From Micromonospora rubida (lineage in GTDB: Bacteria; Actinomycetota; Actinomycetes; Mycobacteriales; Micromonosporaceae), in contig NZ_JAAALO010000004.1 in the NCBI RefSeq assembly GCF_009908295.1, forward strand, positions 728,629 through 792,628: a DNA stretch of 64,000 bases. The letters run 5' to 3'. This document shows positions 1-6,779 of the stretch, in pieces. The first letter of the stretch is position 1. The number at the start of each line of letters is the position of its first letter. The position numbers and the translations under genes were made by a program. The notes below the pieces were generated by a model. That model had not been told where the DNA came from. It did not search any database and saw only the letters and a list, made by a program, of their open reading frames with translations.

Positions 1-282
1 GAGGGCGCTCTTCCGTCTCCCGTCGCACTGCCATCGGTCGATCCGGCCGCCGCCGCTCCACCTGAGGTGGCATCCGGGAGTGGTACAGCCAGCCGGGGGA
101 GCGACGTCGCCCGCTGGCTGTCGATCCTGCTGGCCGCCGTGTTGCTGTCGCTGGTCGCGGTGACCGCCCTGTGGTGGTGGCGGACTTCGCTCAAGGACTG
201 GCTGCTGCGGGATCGAAGGGCGGTCGCCGGCGCTCCCCGGCACCTCGGCACCTCGTCCGACGCGACCAGCGATCAGGCGTAG
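1..282 (+). CDS. C-terminal end of a membrane-anchored protein (5' end outside window)
   Basis: The frame is open from the first base, so this is the tail of a longer protein. It shows an Ala/Pro-rich stretch, then one strong hydrophobic helix (about 20 residues, ILLAAVLLSLVAVTALWWW) and a basic tail, ending at the TAG at 280-282. This 'proline-rich linker, single helix, short basic tail' layout is common in surface-anchored actinobacterial proteins such as mycosin-type proteases, but no catalytic part is visible, so the function is unknown. Confidence 0.6.
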   Translation, partial: EGALPSPVALPSVDPAAAAPPEVASGSGTASRGSDVARWLSILLAAVLLSLVAVTALWWWRTSLKDWLLRDRRAVAGAPRHLGTSSDATSDQA

Positions 283-777
283 CGGGCGCTCGTCACCGGG
301 TGTGGTGGACTGGGCGTGATCTCGTCGGGTGGAGGTCCGACACCCGTGCCACGGTCCAGCGTTGATCCTCGCCGAACCTGTGCGGCCGGCCCCTGATCCA
401 ACGCGTCGCCCGAACGGCGCTGCCGGGACTCGTCGAGGCGGCATCGGGACCCGCCAGGTCCTCTCGATGCGAGAGCGTCCTAACCACCGCTGCCGTGCCT
501 CTTTGAGCCGGGTGACCTGCGCCAGGTCGCACCGGACAGCTCAGGGGTGGTGGTCGTCCTCGGCCCCGGATCGATCAAGATCGCCGGCCGGCGGAACGGT
601 CCTGTCCGGGCTGTGCGAGAACCGGCGGAGGCACGCCCTTGCTGGTAAGAGAAGCGCAGGCAGGACTTCTCTGAAGGTCATCAAGTTCTCGAACCACGGC
701 CCGGGCCATCGTGCCGCGCACCCCAACCAGAAGCGCCATTCTCCGACGCCGACCCGATTCACGACTGACCGCGTAGA

Positions 778-827
778 AGATCTTGGAACGAAATGGCCCC
801 TGGAGGGGCCGAAATCTTCCAAGATCT
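778..827. repeat. Long two-part inverted repeat
   Basis: The outer arms AGATCTTGGAA (778-788) and TTCCAAGATCT (817-827) are perfectly complementary. An inner stem GGCCCC (795-800)/GGGGCC (805-810) closes on a TGGA loop. The spacers carry GAAAT on the same strand on both sides. There is no T-run, so it is not a canonical terminator. It may be one copy of a dispersed intergenic repeat or an RNA hairpin. Confidence 0.6.
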
Positions 828-893
828 CCGGCCATCCTAATTGGCGGAACGGTATTCCTGGAAAGTGGACCAACTTTGGGCGGGTTCAGGCTA

Positions 894-972
894 GGGGCGG
901 GGCGGGGCGGGGCGGGACGGGGCATAGCGGGGCGGGGCGGGGCATAGCGGGGCGCAGCGGGGCGGGAGGGGG
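894..972 (+). repeat. GGGGC-type tandem repeat tract
   Basis: The tract consists of repeated GGGGC units interrupted by ATAGC and CAGC variants. At least eight G4 runs lie close together on the plus strand, so the tract could form G-quadruplexes. It falls in the gene-free part of the window. Confidence 0.7.
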
Positions 973-1260
973 CTTCCGTGGGGTGGGGCCTGCGGCGGGA
1001 CGGAACGGCCAGATGCGCGGTGACTGCCGCACCGGAGGCATCCGGGCTCGCGGCTTCGGCATGGGCGGCACCGGACACTCCGCGACTTTTGCCGGGCGTG
1101 CCCTTTCCCCGTCGGTCACTCGCGCCCGCGCCACCCGCAGCCCGCCCAGTCCCGCGCCCGTCCCCTGGGCAACCCCACTCGTGAGGGTAATTCGTCAGGG
1201 CAGACACCTGTCCCGTGCGGGGAGCAGAGTCCCGTGCCCGCCATGGTCTGGCTCACCACG

Positions 1261-1349
1261 GGATCACCCCGCGTGCGCGGGGATGATCCTCCAGCGCTCC
1301 TCCTGAGGGGAATCCAGCGTTCTGCTCCCCGCGCACGCGGGGGTGATCA
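1261..1349. CRISPR. Two-repeat type I-E-like CRISPR relic
   Basis: Two GC-rich palindromic repeats lie at about 1261-1289 and 1322-1349. Both have the perfect stem CCCCGCG-NN-CGCGGGG, with loops TG and CA, and end in TGATC. Their starts are about 60 nt apart, as expected for a 28-29 nt type I-E repeat plus a 32-33 nt spacer. The first repeat matches the actinobacterial consensus better when read on the minus strand, and the second on the plus strand. No cas gene is in the window. A still weaker repeat-like segment (GTGCGGGGAGCAG, 1215-1227) lies one period upstream. This is a relic or array end, not an active array as seen here. Confidence 0.5.
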
Positions 1350-1374
1350 TGAGGACCGCACTAAGCCACTCCGC

Positions 1375-1641
1375 TCACCCCCTACTGATCCATCGGTCAC
1401 GGCGAGAGCAGGGCGAGATGTGATCGGCCGGCAGGGTGCACCGCGCGCGGTCGGGTAGCAGCCGGTCGCAGAAGACCCAGTGGCGTACGTTCTGCTCGTC
1501 CTCGGCCGAGACCGTCACCCCGCCAGGTTCGACGCGGGCGCTGAGCCGGGCCAGCAGGCGGGCCGCCGTTCGAGCGAAGACCCGCGCCCGGAGCAGATCG
1601 GGCGCGGTGATCGGCAGGTGGACCACCCAGCGATCGCTCAT
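1375..1641 (-). CDS. Conserved-looking small protein downstream of DivIVA-domain gene
   Basis: An 88-residue protein beginning MSDRWVVHLPITAPDLLRAR. It has no membrane segment or signal peptide. Two Cys residues (in FCDRLL and RCTLPADH) and several His residues could bind metal, but this is not shown. Its ATG overlaps the stop of the upstream gene (ATGA at 1638-1641), so the two are translationally coupled. I do not recognise a named family. The pairing with a DivIVA-domain protein suggests a cell-pole or septum context, by inference only. Confidence 0.6.
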   Translation of the reverse strand: MSDRWVVHLPITAPDLLRARVFARTAARLLARLSARVEPGGVTVSAEDEQNVRHWVFCDRLLPDRARCTLPADHISPCSRRDRWISRG

Positions 1642-1901
1642 CGGTACCGGTGCTTTCCGGACTGCCCGCCCTGCCACGTGTGCAGCGCCCGCCGGATGCG
1701 TACGTTCTCCTCCCGTACCGCGACGGCGGCGGCCTGTGCGACGGCCAGCTCGTCGGCGACCTCGTGCAGGAAGGCGCGGATCTCGAACGGGTCGAGCCCG
1801 TGCCGGCGGACGGTGAACCGCCGGTCGCGGACCTGCGCGGGGCGCAGGGGTTGTTTCGTTCTCTGCTGTCGGCCGGTCAGCCAACGGGTCAGGTGGCGCA
1901 C
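1638..1901 (-). CDS. DivIVA-domain small protein
   Basis: An 87-residue protein starting at GTG 1901. It carries the DivIVA N-terminal signature: an RRFTVRRHGLDPFEIRAFL segment at about residues 23-41, followed by an Ala/Glu-rich coiled-coil stretch (HEVADELAVAQAAAVAVREE). DivIVA-domain proteins recognise negatively curved membrane at poles and septa. This one is a stand-alone short version, far smaller than Wag31/DivIVA. It is the first gene of a two-gene operon with the 88-residue protein. The GAAGGG-like sequence ahead of the GTG supports this start; longer upstream in-frame sequence is low-quality. Confidence 0.7.
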   Translation of the reverse strand: MRHLTRWLTGRQQRTKQPLRPAQVRDRRFTVRRHGLDPFEIRAFLHEVADELAVAQAAAVAVREENVRIRRALHTWQGGQSGKHRYR

Positions 1902-2267
1902 GGGGGACCGCCCTTCGTCGGGTTCACGTCGAAGTGGAGGGGCGGCCCCCGCCGGTCCGAGTCGGCGGAGGCCGCCCTGCCCGGCCGCCGCAGCCACGAA
2001 CGGCGGTACGGCGGCAGGGCCGCGCCGGGGGAGTGGCGCGGGGTGGGGTCTTCCGGCGGCGATGCGAACCGGTACGAGAGGTGCCAACCGACCGCAGCAG
2101 CACCGCATCACCGACAGTGACGCTACCGACACCTATCACCTCTGTCAACGCTCTCGTACCTATCAAATCTCGCTGACATGCTGCCTGCTGCTTCCCTTCC
2201 AGTTGTTGCCGCTCTTTCACCTCGTGCTCGATACTGGGAGCGCCAACCGACTGCAAGGGGCCTCCAC
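1902..2267. promoter_or_regulatory. Divergent regulatory region between the DivIVA operon and gntR
   Basis: A 366-bp gene-free stretch with several repeat pairs: the inverted pair GGTACGAGAG (2071-2080)/CTCTCGTACC (2151-2160), the direct pair ACCTATCA at 2131-2138 and 2158-2165, and the direct pair of GCCAACCGAC at 2083-2092 and 2242-2251. The base composition drops to a more AT-rich level around 2110-2230. These features fit operators for the adjacent GntR regulator, by inference. Confidence 0.4.
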
Positions 2268-2495
2268 GTGCCGATTCCGCCGACCATGGGTGAGTTGATC
2301 AAGGATCTGCTGAGGCGGATCGAGGTGGGCGAGCTCCAGCCCGGGGCACAGATACCGTCCACCCAGGAGCTGGCTGACCACTACGACCTGTCGCTCTCGA
2401 CGATTCACCGCGCGGTAGCGACGTTGCGGGAGCAGGGTGTGCTGGTCGGTCGTCCGGGTCGAGGCGTCTTCGTCGCGGAGTCCCCCCAACCCTGA
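2268..2495 (+). CDS. GntR-family winged-helix regulator, DNA-binding domain only
   Basis: A 75-residue protein with the GntR N-terminal domain: LIKDLLRRIEVGELQPGAQI, IPSTQELADHYDLSLSTIHR and LREQGVLVGRPGRGVFV. It has no effector-binding domain, so it resembles the short YtrA-like or actinobacterial stand-alone GntR proteins. GTG 2268 is chosen because AAGGGG (2255-2260) lies 7 nt upstream and the family start is close to this point. The repeat pairs just upstream are candidate operators for autoregulation and for control of the divergent DivIVA operon. Confidence 0.85.
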   Translation: MPIPPTMGELIKDLLRRIEVGELQPGAQIPSTQELADHYDLSLSTIHRAVATLREQGVLVGRPGRGVFVAESPQP

Positions 2496-2612
2496 TTAGG
2501 CTGGTGGGCGGTCCACTGCCGCGCTGCCCGGGGTGCCGCGACGGGCCGGCGGCCCCGGTCAGGGCCGAGCCGTTCTTGCTCGCCACGAGTTCACCGACCC
2601 GAGGAGTGTCAC

Positions 2613-3383
2613 GTGGAGCAGGCCACTGTCCCGGCGGTCACGGCGACCGTTCCGTCCCCGCCCTCGCCGGCCGGTGATGTCGACCGTCCACTGTTCACCT
2701 TCCGCGACGACGCCACCGGCGAGCGCGTCGACCTGACCGCCGCCGAGTTGGGCGACTGGGCCGCCCGCGCCGCCGCCCTGCTGCGCGACGACTGCGGGCT
2801 GGGCGTCGGCGACCGGGCGGCCGTGCTGCTGCCGGCGCACTGGCAGACCGCCGCCGTGCTGCTGGGTGCCTGGTCGATCGGCGTGGCAGTGTCGGCCCGG
2901 TCCCGGGCGACCGCCGGGCTGCCGGTCCTGGAGCAGGGTGCCGACGAGCCGCTGGACGCGGTGCTCGTGTCGTGGGCGCGGCTGGACGACTGGCTGGAGG
3001 ACGTGCCCGAGGGGCGGCACCGGTTCGTGCTCGGCCTCGGTCATCCGCGCGCCGAGGTGCCCGAGGGGTGGCGGGACTGGCTCGCCGAGGTGAGCCGGCA
3101 GGACACGGCCCCACCGGGGTACGCGGCGGTGCACCCGTCGTTCGCGGCCACCCCGGACGGCACGAGCTATCACGCGTGGGGCGAGATCGCCCGGCACATC
3201 GCCGATTCGCTGGGCCTGCGCCCCGGTGACCGGCTGTTGGTGGACCGCCCGGACTACGAGGAGCCGGTGAAGTGGCTGCTCGCGCCGCTGGTCGCTGGCG
3301 CGTCCGTGGTGGTCTGCGCCAACCTCGACCCGGCCCGGCGGGACGCCCTGATCGCCGCCGAGGGGATCACCCGGGCGCTCTGA
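2613..3383 (+). CDS. TIGR03089 family protein (AMP-binding-like)
   Basis: A 256-residue protein resembling the N-terminal part of AMP-dependent synthetases: LFTFRDDATGERVDLTAAEL, GVGDRAAVLLPAHWQTAAVL and a LGLRPGDRLLVDRP stretch. It ends before the P-loop and catalytic C-terminal region of full synthetases. This truncated architecture is what the actinobacterial TIGR03089 family looks like, so it is probably intact and non-adenylating. GTG 2613 is preceded by GAGGAG at 2599-2604. The function is unknown. Confidence 0.8.
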   Translation: MEQATVPAVTATVPSPPSPAGDVDRPLFTFRDDATGERVDLTAAELGDWAARAAALLRDDCGLGVGDRAAVLLPAHWQTAAVLLGAWSIGVAVSARSRATAGLPVLEQGADEPLDAVLVSWARLDDWLEDVPEGRHRFVLGLGHPRAEVPEGWRDWLAEVSRQDTAPPGYAAVHPSFAATPDGTSYHAWGEIARHIADSLGLRPGDRLLVDRPDYEEPVKWLLAPLVAGASVVVCANLDPARRDALIAAEGITRAL

Positions 3384-3472
3384 GCGCCGTCGGGCCGCCC
3401 GGAAACCCTTTGACGGCACCGGGTTCCGCGACGCCTACTTCTCTCGGCGGGCAGGACGAGGAAGGGACCCCG

Positions 3473-4354
3473 GTGGACCAGACGGATATGGGTGTGGACG
3501 CCCTCACCTGGGGGGATGTCGGCGAGCAGCACCTCGCGGCGCTCACGGAGCTGGCCGGGGGATGCCTTGCCGTCGACGGCGGGCTGCCGCTGTTCGCCCG
3601 TCCCCCGTTGCTGCGGGCCCGGCTGTTGCAGACTCGTACCCTCGGTGCCTGGCACGATGGCCGCCTGGTCGCGGCCGTCGGCGTGGGTACCGGCCGGGAG
3701 CCGGCCACCAGCACCGGCCTGGTGCATCCGGGTTGGCGCGGGCGGGGCCTCGGCGGTCGGCTGCTGGACTGGGCGGGCGAGCAGGCCGGGGGTGCCGAGC
3801 TGCTGCTGACCACCGAGTCCTGGAGCCCCGGCGCGGACGCCCTGTTCGTGGCGCGCGGCTTCGAGCGGACCTTCGTCGAGTGGGTGCTGCGGCACGACCT
3901 TGCCGCCCTGCCGGACGTGCCGCCGCCCGACGGGGTACGCACCGGGCCGGTGGTGCGGGAGGCCGGCCCCGAGCTGTTCGAAACGTACCGGGCGTCCTTC
4001 GCCGAGCGGCCCGGATTCCGGGCACCCGAGGCCGAGGAGTGGCTGGGCGAGCTGTGGGACGACGACGGGTACCGGCCGGACCTGTCGCTGATCGCCCGCG
4101 GTCCCGACGGCACCGCCGTCGGCTTCCTCAACGTCGTCGACAACTGGGTCGACCAGGTGGGCGTGGTTCCCGGCTGGCGGCAGCGGCGGGTCGGGGCGCA
4201 CCTGATGGCCGTCGCGCTGCGGTCGTTGGCCGGCGACGGTGCCGGGGAGGCGTGGCTCTGCGTCAACGACAACAACCCGGCCGCCGGGCTGTACCGGGGG
4301 CTCGGGTTCCGCGACGCCGGCCGCCGCGCCCGCTACCTGCGCCGCCGCCCCTGA
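3473..4354 (+). CDS. Two-domain GNAT acetyltransferase
   Basis: A 293-residue protein with two GNAT folds. The first shows the acetyl-CoA loop VHPGWRGRGLGGRLLDW (about residues 84-100). The second shows VVPGWRQRRVGAHLM and the closing NDNNPAAGLYRGLGFR near the C-terminus. This tandem layout is that of mycothiol synthase MshD and its relatives, but MshD-specific context is absent, so the substrate is unknown. GTG 3473 is preceded by GAGGAAGGG at 3459-3467. It converges on the AhpD-like gene across a hairpin terminator. Confidence 0.85.
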   Translation: MDQTDMGVDALTWGDVGEQHLAALTELAGGCLAVDGGLPLFARPPLLRARLLQTRTLGAWHDGRLVAAVGVGTGREPATSTGLVHPGWRGRGLGGRLLDWAGEQAGGAELLLTTESWSPGADALFVARGFERTFVEWVLRHDLAALPDVPPPDGVRTGPVVREAGPELFETYRASFAERPGFRAPEAEEWLGELWDDDGYRPDLSLIARGPDGTAVGFLNVVDNWVDQVGVVPGWRQRRVGAHLMAVALRSLAGDGAGEAWLCVNDNNPAAGLYRGLGFRDAGRRARYLRRRP

Positions 4355-4392
4355 CGCGGCCGGGCGGCGGCGCCGGGTAAGCCGTGCCGACT

Positions 4393-4451
4393 GCCATGTC
4401 GGCGATGTGGGGTGTCGGGGTGGCCCGATACCGCCATCTCGCCGACATGGC
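4393..4451. terminator. Bidirectional hairpin between convergent genes
   Basis: Perfect 13-bp arms GCCATGTCGGCGA (4393-4405) and TCGCCGACATGGC (4439-4451) flank a 33-nt centre. They lie between the stop codons of the GNAT gene and the oppositely oriented AhpD-like gene, as expected for a shared terminator. Confidence 0.65.
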
Positions 4452-4460
4452 GGAAGCGCG

Positions 4461-4946
4461 TCAGTCGAACGCGGCGGCGAACATGCCGGGCTGGTAGGAA
4501 CCGCCCCGCTGGTGCACGATCACGGCCAGCCGGTTGGCGGCGTTGATCAGGGCGATCAGGGCGACCAGCGCGGCGATCTGGTCGTCGTCGTAGTGCTTGC
4601 GTACCTGGGCCCAGGTCTCGTCGGACACGCCCTGGTGGGCGTCGGCGAGCCGGGTGCCCTCTTCGGCGAGCGCCAGCGCGGCCTGCTCGGCCTCGGTGAA
4701 GACGGTGGACTCGCGCCAGGCGGCGACCAGGTTGAGCCGGACCGAGGTCTCACCGGCGGCTGTGGCCTCCTTGGTGTGCATGTCGATGCACCAGCCGCAG
4801 CCGTTGATCTGGCTGGCGCGCAGCGACACCAGCTCCTGCGTGGACGTCGGCAGCGGCGACTGATGGATCACCATGCCGGCGTTGGCGAACCGCTTGGCGA
4901 ACCTCGTGGCGAGCTCGTTGTCGAACAGGTTGAATCGGGCGTCCAT
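4461..4946 (-). CDS. Carboxymuconolactone decarboxylase/AhpD-like protein (COE partner of ECF41)
   Basis: A 161-residue protein with the AhpD-core motif NGCGWCIDMHT, whose CxxC and downstream His are the usual redox/proton-relay residues. Family members reduce peroxiredoxins or act on small cyclic acids; the substrate here is unknown. ATG 4946 has GAAGGA a few bases upstream. The gene is divergent from an ECF41-type sigma factor. Linkage to a 'COE' gene (carboxymuconolactone decarboxylase, oxidoreductase or epimerase) is the defining context of ECF41, so this is the likely sigma target. A near-consensus ECF41 promoter lies upstream (4989-5015). Confidence 0.9.
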   Translation of the reverse strand: MDARFNLFDNELATRFAKRFANAGMVIHQSPLPTSTQELVSLRASQINGCGWCIDMHTKEATAAGETSVRLNLVAAWRESTVFTEAEQAALALAEEGTRLADAHQGVSDETWAQVRKHYDDDQIAALVALIALINAANRLAVIVHQRGGSYQPGMFAAAFD

Positions 4947-4988
4947 GGTGCCGTCCTTCACTCGTGGGGGTCGGTCGGACGAACACGA

Positions 4989-5015
4989 GATGCCGGCGTT
5001 CGGGTCCCTGTGACG
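4989..5015 (-). promoter_or_regulatory. ECF41-type promoter of the AhpD-like gene
   Basis: On the minus strand CGTCACA (5015-5009), exactly 16 nt and CATC (4992-4989) match the published ECF41 motif TGTCACA-N16-CGTC at 6 of 7 and 3 of 4 positions. The element is 43-69 nt upstream of the ATG. Confidence 0.7.
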
Positions 5016-5048
5016 GCCGGGGCGGGTGACGACTGCCACAGCCCGAGG

Positions 5049-5075
5049 TGTCACACGCCGGCGGGGTTCGGCGTC
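5049..5075 (+). promoter_or_regulatory. ECF41 autoregulatory promoter
   Basis: TGTCACA (5049-5055), exactly 16 nt and CGTC (5072-5075) match the ECF41 consensus perfectly. The predicted transcript starts near 5082, which rules out the ATG at 5078 and supports ATG 5114 as the sigma-factor start. Confidence 0.85.
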
Positions 5076-5113
5076 TGATGGGTGACGCAGTCGAGAGTGA
5101 ACGGGAGTCACCC

Positions 5114-6043
5114 ATGGTGGGCACACCGCAGACCGCAGCCGACGGAGGCCGGGGCGCCGAGCTGCCGGACCCGGCCACCGAGGCGTTCCTCGCCCACCGG
5201 AACCTGCTGTTCACCGTCGCGTACGAGATGCTCGGCTCGGCCGCCGACGCGGAGGACGTCCTGCAGGAGACGTGGTTGCGGTGGGCGGGCGTCGAGCTCG
5301 GCACGGTGCGGGACCGGCGTGCCTACCTTGTCCGGATCACCACCCGCCAGGCACTCGCCCGGCTGCGTACGCTCGGCCGCCGCAAGGAGTCCTACGTCGG
5401 CCCCTGGCTGCCCGAGCCCCTGCTCACCGCGCCCGACGTGGCCGAGGACGTCGCGTTGGCCGACAGCGTCTCGATGGCGATGCTGCTGGTGCTGGAGACG
5501 CTCGCGCCGACCGAACGCGCGGTGTTCGTGCTACGCGAGGTGTTCGACCTCGGGTACGACGAGATCGCCGAAGCCGTCGACAAGAGCCCGGCCGCGGTCC
5601 GGCAGATCGCACACCGGGCCCGGGCACACGTCGCGGCGCGCCGGCCGCGCAGGGTCGTTCCGGCGGTCGAGACCCGGAACGCGCTCGATGCGTTCCAGCG
5701 GGCGGTCGAAACCGGTGATCTGCAGCGCCTGTTCGACATTCTCGCCCCGGATGTCGTCCTTCTCGGCGACGGTGGCGGAGTCAGGCAGGCCGTCCTGCGG
5801 CCCATCGTGGGGGCCGACAAGGTCGCCCGCCTGCTGGCCGGCGGGTGGAGCCGGGGCGCGCACCTCTTGTCGCTGCGGCCGGCGCACGTCAACGGCAGTC
5901 CGGCGCTGATTGTCCGACTCGACGGGGAACTCGACACCGTCCTGGCGGTGCGCGTCGACGACGGCCGCATCACCGGGCTCTACGCCGTACGCAATCCCGA
6001 GAAGCTGTCGCACATGACACGGGAGACCGTGCTGAGCCGCTGA
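5114..6043 (+). CDS. sigJ: ECF41-group RNA polymerase sigma factor (SigJ-like)
   Basis: A 309-residue ECF sigma factor. Region 2 is near the N-terminus (LGSAADAEDVLQETWLRW, about residues 37-54), region 4 lies at about 130-175 (VFVLREVFDLGYDEIAEA), and a SnoaL-like C-terminal extension of about 110 residues follows. The linker motif WLPEP (about residues 97-101) is the ECF41 signature. In ECF41 proteins the fused extension replaces an anti-sigma factor and tunes activity. The start is set by GAACGGGAG upstream of ATG 5114 and by the ECF41 promoter at 5049-5075. The last bases lie next to the repeat-rich toxin-antitoxin region. Confidence 0.92.
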   Translation: MVGTPQTAADGGRGAELPDPATEAFLAHRNLLFTVAYEMLGSAADAEDVLQETWLRWAGVELGTVRDRRAYLVRITTRQALARLRTLGRRKESYVGPWLPEPLLTAPDVAEDVALADSVSMAMLLVLETLAPTERAVFVLREVFDLGYDEIAEAVDKSPAAVRQIAHRARAHVAARRPRRVVPAVETRNALDAFQRAVETGDLQRLFDILAPDVVLLGDGGGVRQAVLRPIVGADKVARLLAGGWSRGAHLLSLRPAHVNGSPALIVRLDGELDTVLAVRVDDGRITGLYAVRNPEKLSHMTRETVLSR

Positions 6044-6074
6044 GTCGGCGACGGCTCGGGAACCGACGACAGCG

Positions 6075-6131
6075 CGATGTCCTTCCACGGCGCGTCGTAC
6101 CGCTTGGGGCCCGAGGCTGACAGCAGGTGCA
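6075..6131 (-). pseudogene. Fragment of the XPB helicase gene (copy 0)
   Basis: Bases 6075-6111 are identical to 8681-8717 inside the intact helicase gene. They are followed by GAGGCTGA and CAGCAGGTGCA pieces that match about 8721-8728 and 8829-8839. It is thus a small, internally deleted remnant of a helicase copy, in the same orientation as the intact gene, placed just upstream of the first hicA. Confidence 0.8.
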
Positions 6132-6142
6132 GCGCGGAGTGT

Positions 6143-6172
6143 TTGCGACCGTGGTACCGCTGGTAGTACCAT
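6143..6172 (+). promoter_or_regulatory. hicAB promoter with embedded operator
   Basis: TTGCGA (6143-6148), 18 nt and TACCAT (6167-6172) form a plausible -35/-10 pair. The -10 ends 7 nt before GTG 6180, consistent with a leaderless transcript. The inverted repeat TGGTAC (6152-6157)/GTACCA (6166-6171) overlaps the promoter and is a likely operator for the ribbon-helix-helix part of HicB. Confidence 0.5.
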
Positions 6173-6179
6173 CGACCGT

Positions 6180-6425
6180 GTGCGGTCCATGGACAAGCTC
6201 GTTGCAGCGATGCGGACCAATCAGCAGAACATCGCCTACAACGATCTTTACCGGGCCTGCGAACACTACTTCGGGAAGCCACGACAAGCCGGCAGCTCTC
6301 ATGCGGTGTTCAAGACGCCCTGGGCGGGCGACCCACGCGTGAATATCCAGAACGACAAAGGCAAGGCGAAGGCATACCAGGTCCGGCAAGTGCTCAAGGC
6401 GATCGACAAGAAGGAGGCCATGTGA
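6180..6425 (+). CDS. hicA: HicA-family toxin (first HicAB system)
   Basis: An 81-residue HicA-like protein with the signature region AGSSHAVFKTPWAG (about residues 38-51), which contains the catalytic-type SSH histidine, followed by KGKAKAYQVRQVLKAID. HicA proteins are mRNA interferases of the dsRBD fold. GTG 6180 fits a leaderless start; ATG 6189 is the alternative. The stop overlaps the hicB start (TGATG). The gene sits between a small helicase remnant and a larger one. Confidence 0.85.
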   Translation: MRSMDKLVAAMRTNQQNIAYNDLYRACEHYFGKPRQAGSSHAVFKTPWAGDPRVNIQNDKGKAKAYQVRQVLKAIDKKEAM

Positions 6426-6769
6426 TGCAGCCCGATCCCCGTCCCGAAATCACCCACTACACCTACCGCGTCACCTGGTCCGCCGAGGATCGCGAATTCG
6501 TCGCCACCTGTGCCGAGTTTCCCTCTCTCTCCTGGCTGGCGCCCTCCCAGATCGAGGCTCTGCAAGGGCTTGAGGATCTGCTGCGTGAGGTGATCGAGGA
6601 CATGCAAGAGCAGGGCGAGCAGGTGCCGCAGCCGTTCGCCGAGCGCAGTTACTCGGGCAAGTTCAACCTCCGCGTCGGCGAGAGCCTGCACCGGGAACTC
6701 GCCGTGCAGGCCGCCGAGGACGGCATGAGCCTCAACCAGTACGTCCTGCGGAGGCTCCGCGCCGCCTGA
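6425..6769 (+). CDS. hicB: HicB-family antitoxin with C-terminal ribbon-helix-helix
   Basis: A 114-residue protein. The N-terminal part is the degenerate RNase H-like HicB fold (YRVTWSAEDREFVATCAEFP). The C-terminal part is a ribbon-helix-helix domain (GKFNLRVGESLHRELAVQAA, then SLNQYVLRRL). It neutralises HicA and should repress the operon through the 6152-6171 repeat. AAGGAGG (6411-6417) lies 7 nt before ATG 6425, and the ATG overlaps the hicA stop. Its last 16 codons are duplicated at 8017-8064 with 46 of 48 bases identical. Confidence 0.88.
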   Translation: MQPDPRPEITHYTYRVTWSAEDREFVATCAEFPSLSWLAPSQIEALQGLEDLLREVIEDMQEQGEQVPQPFAERSYSGKFNLRVGESLHRELAVQAAEDGMSLNQYVLRRLRAA

Positions 6770-6779
6770 CCGGAGCGGG

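Larger units (their letters stand above)
283..1374. other. Gene-poor intergenic region with repeats
   Basis: About 1.1 kb without a convincing gene. Open frames on both strands have poor codon-position bias and no recognisable domain. The region holds a long hairpin (778-827), a GGGGC-rich tract (894-972) and CRISPR-like repeats (1261-1349), each listed separately. It may be a decayed accessory locus. Confidence 0.6.

Noticed and set aside
541..873. Minus-strand open frame in the gene-poor region
   Set aside because: Poor codon-position bias, no start signal and no recognisable domain; its composition fits non-coding high-GC DNA.
5078..5113. ATG 5078 as start of the ECF41 sigma factor
   Set aside because: It lies between the -10 (5072-5075) and the expected transcript start, so it would not be in the mRNA.
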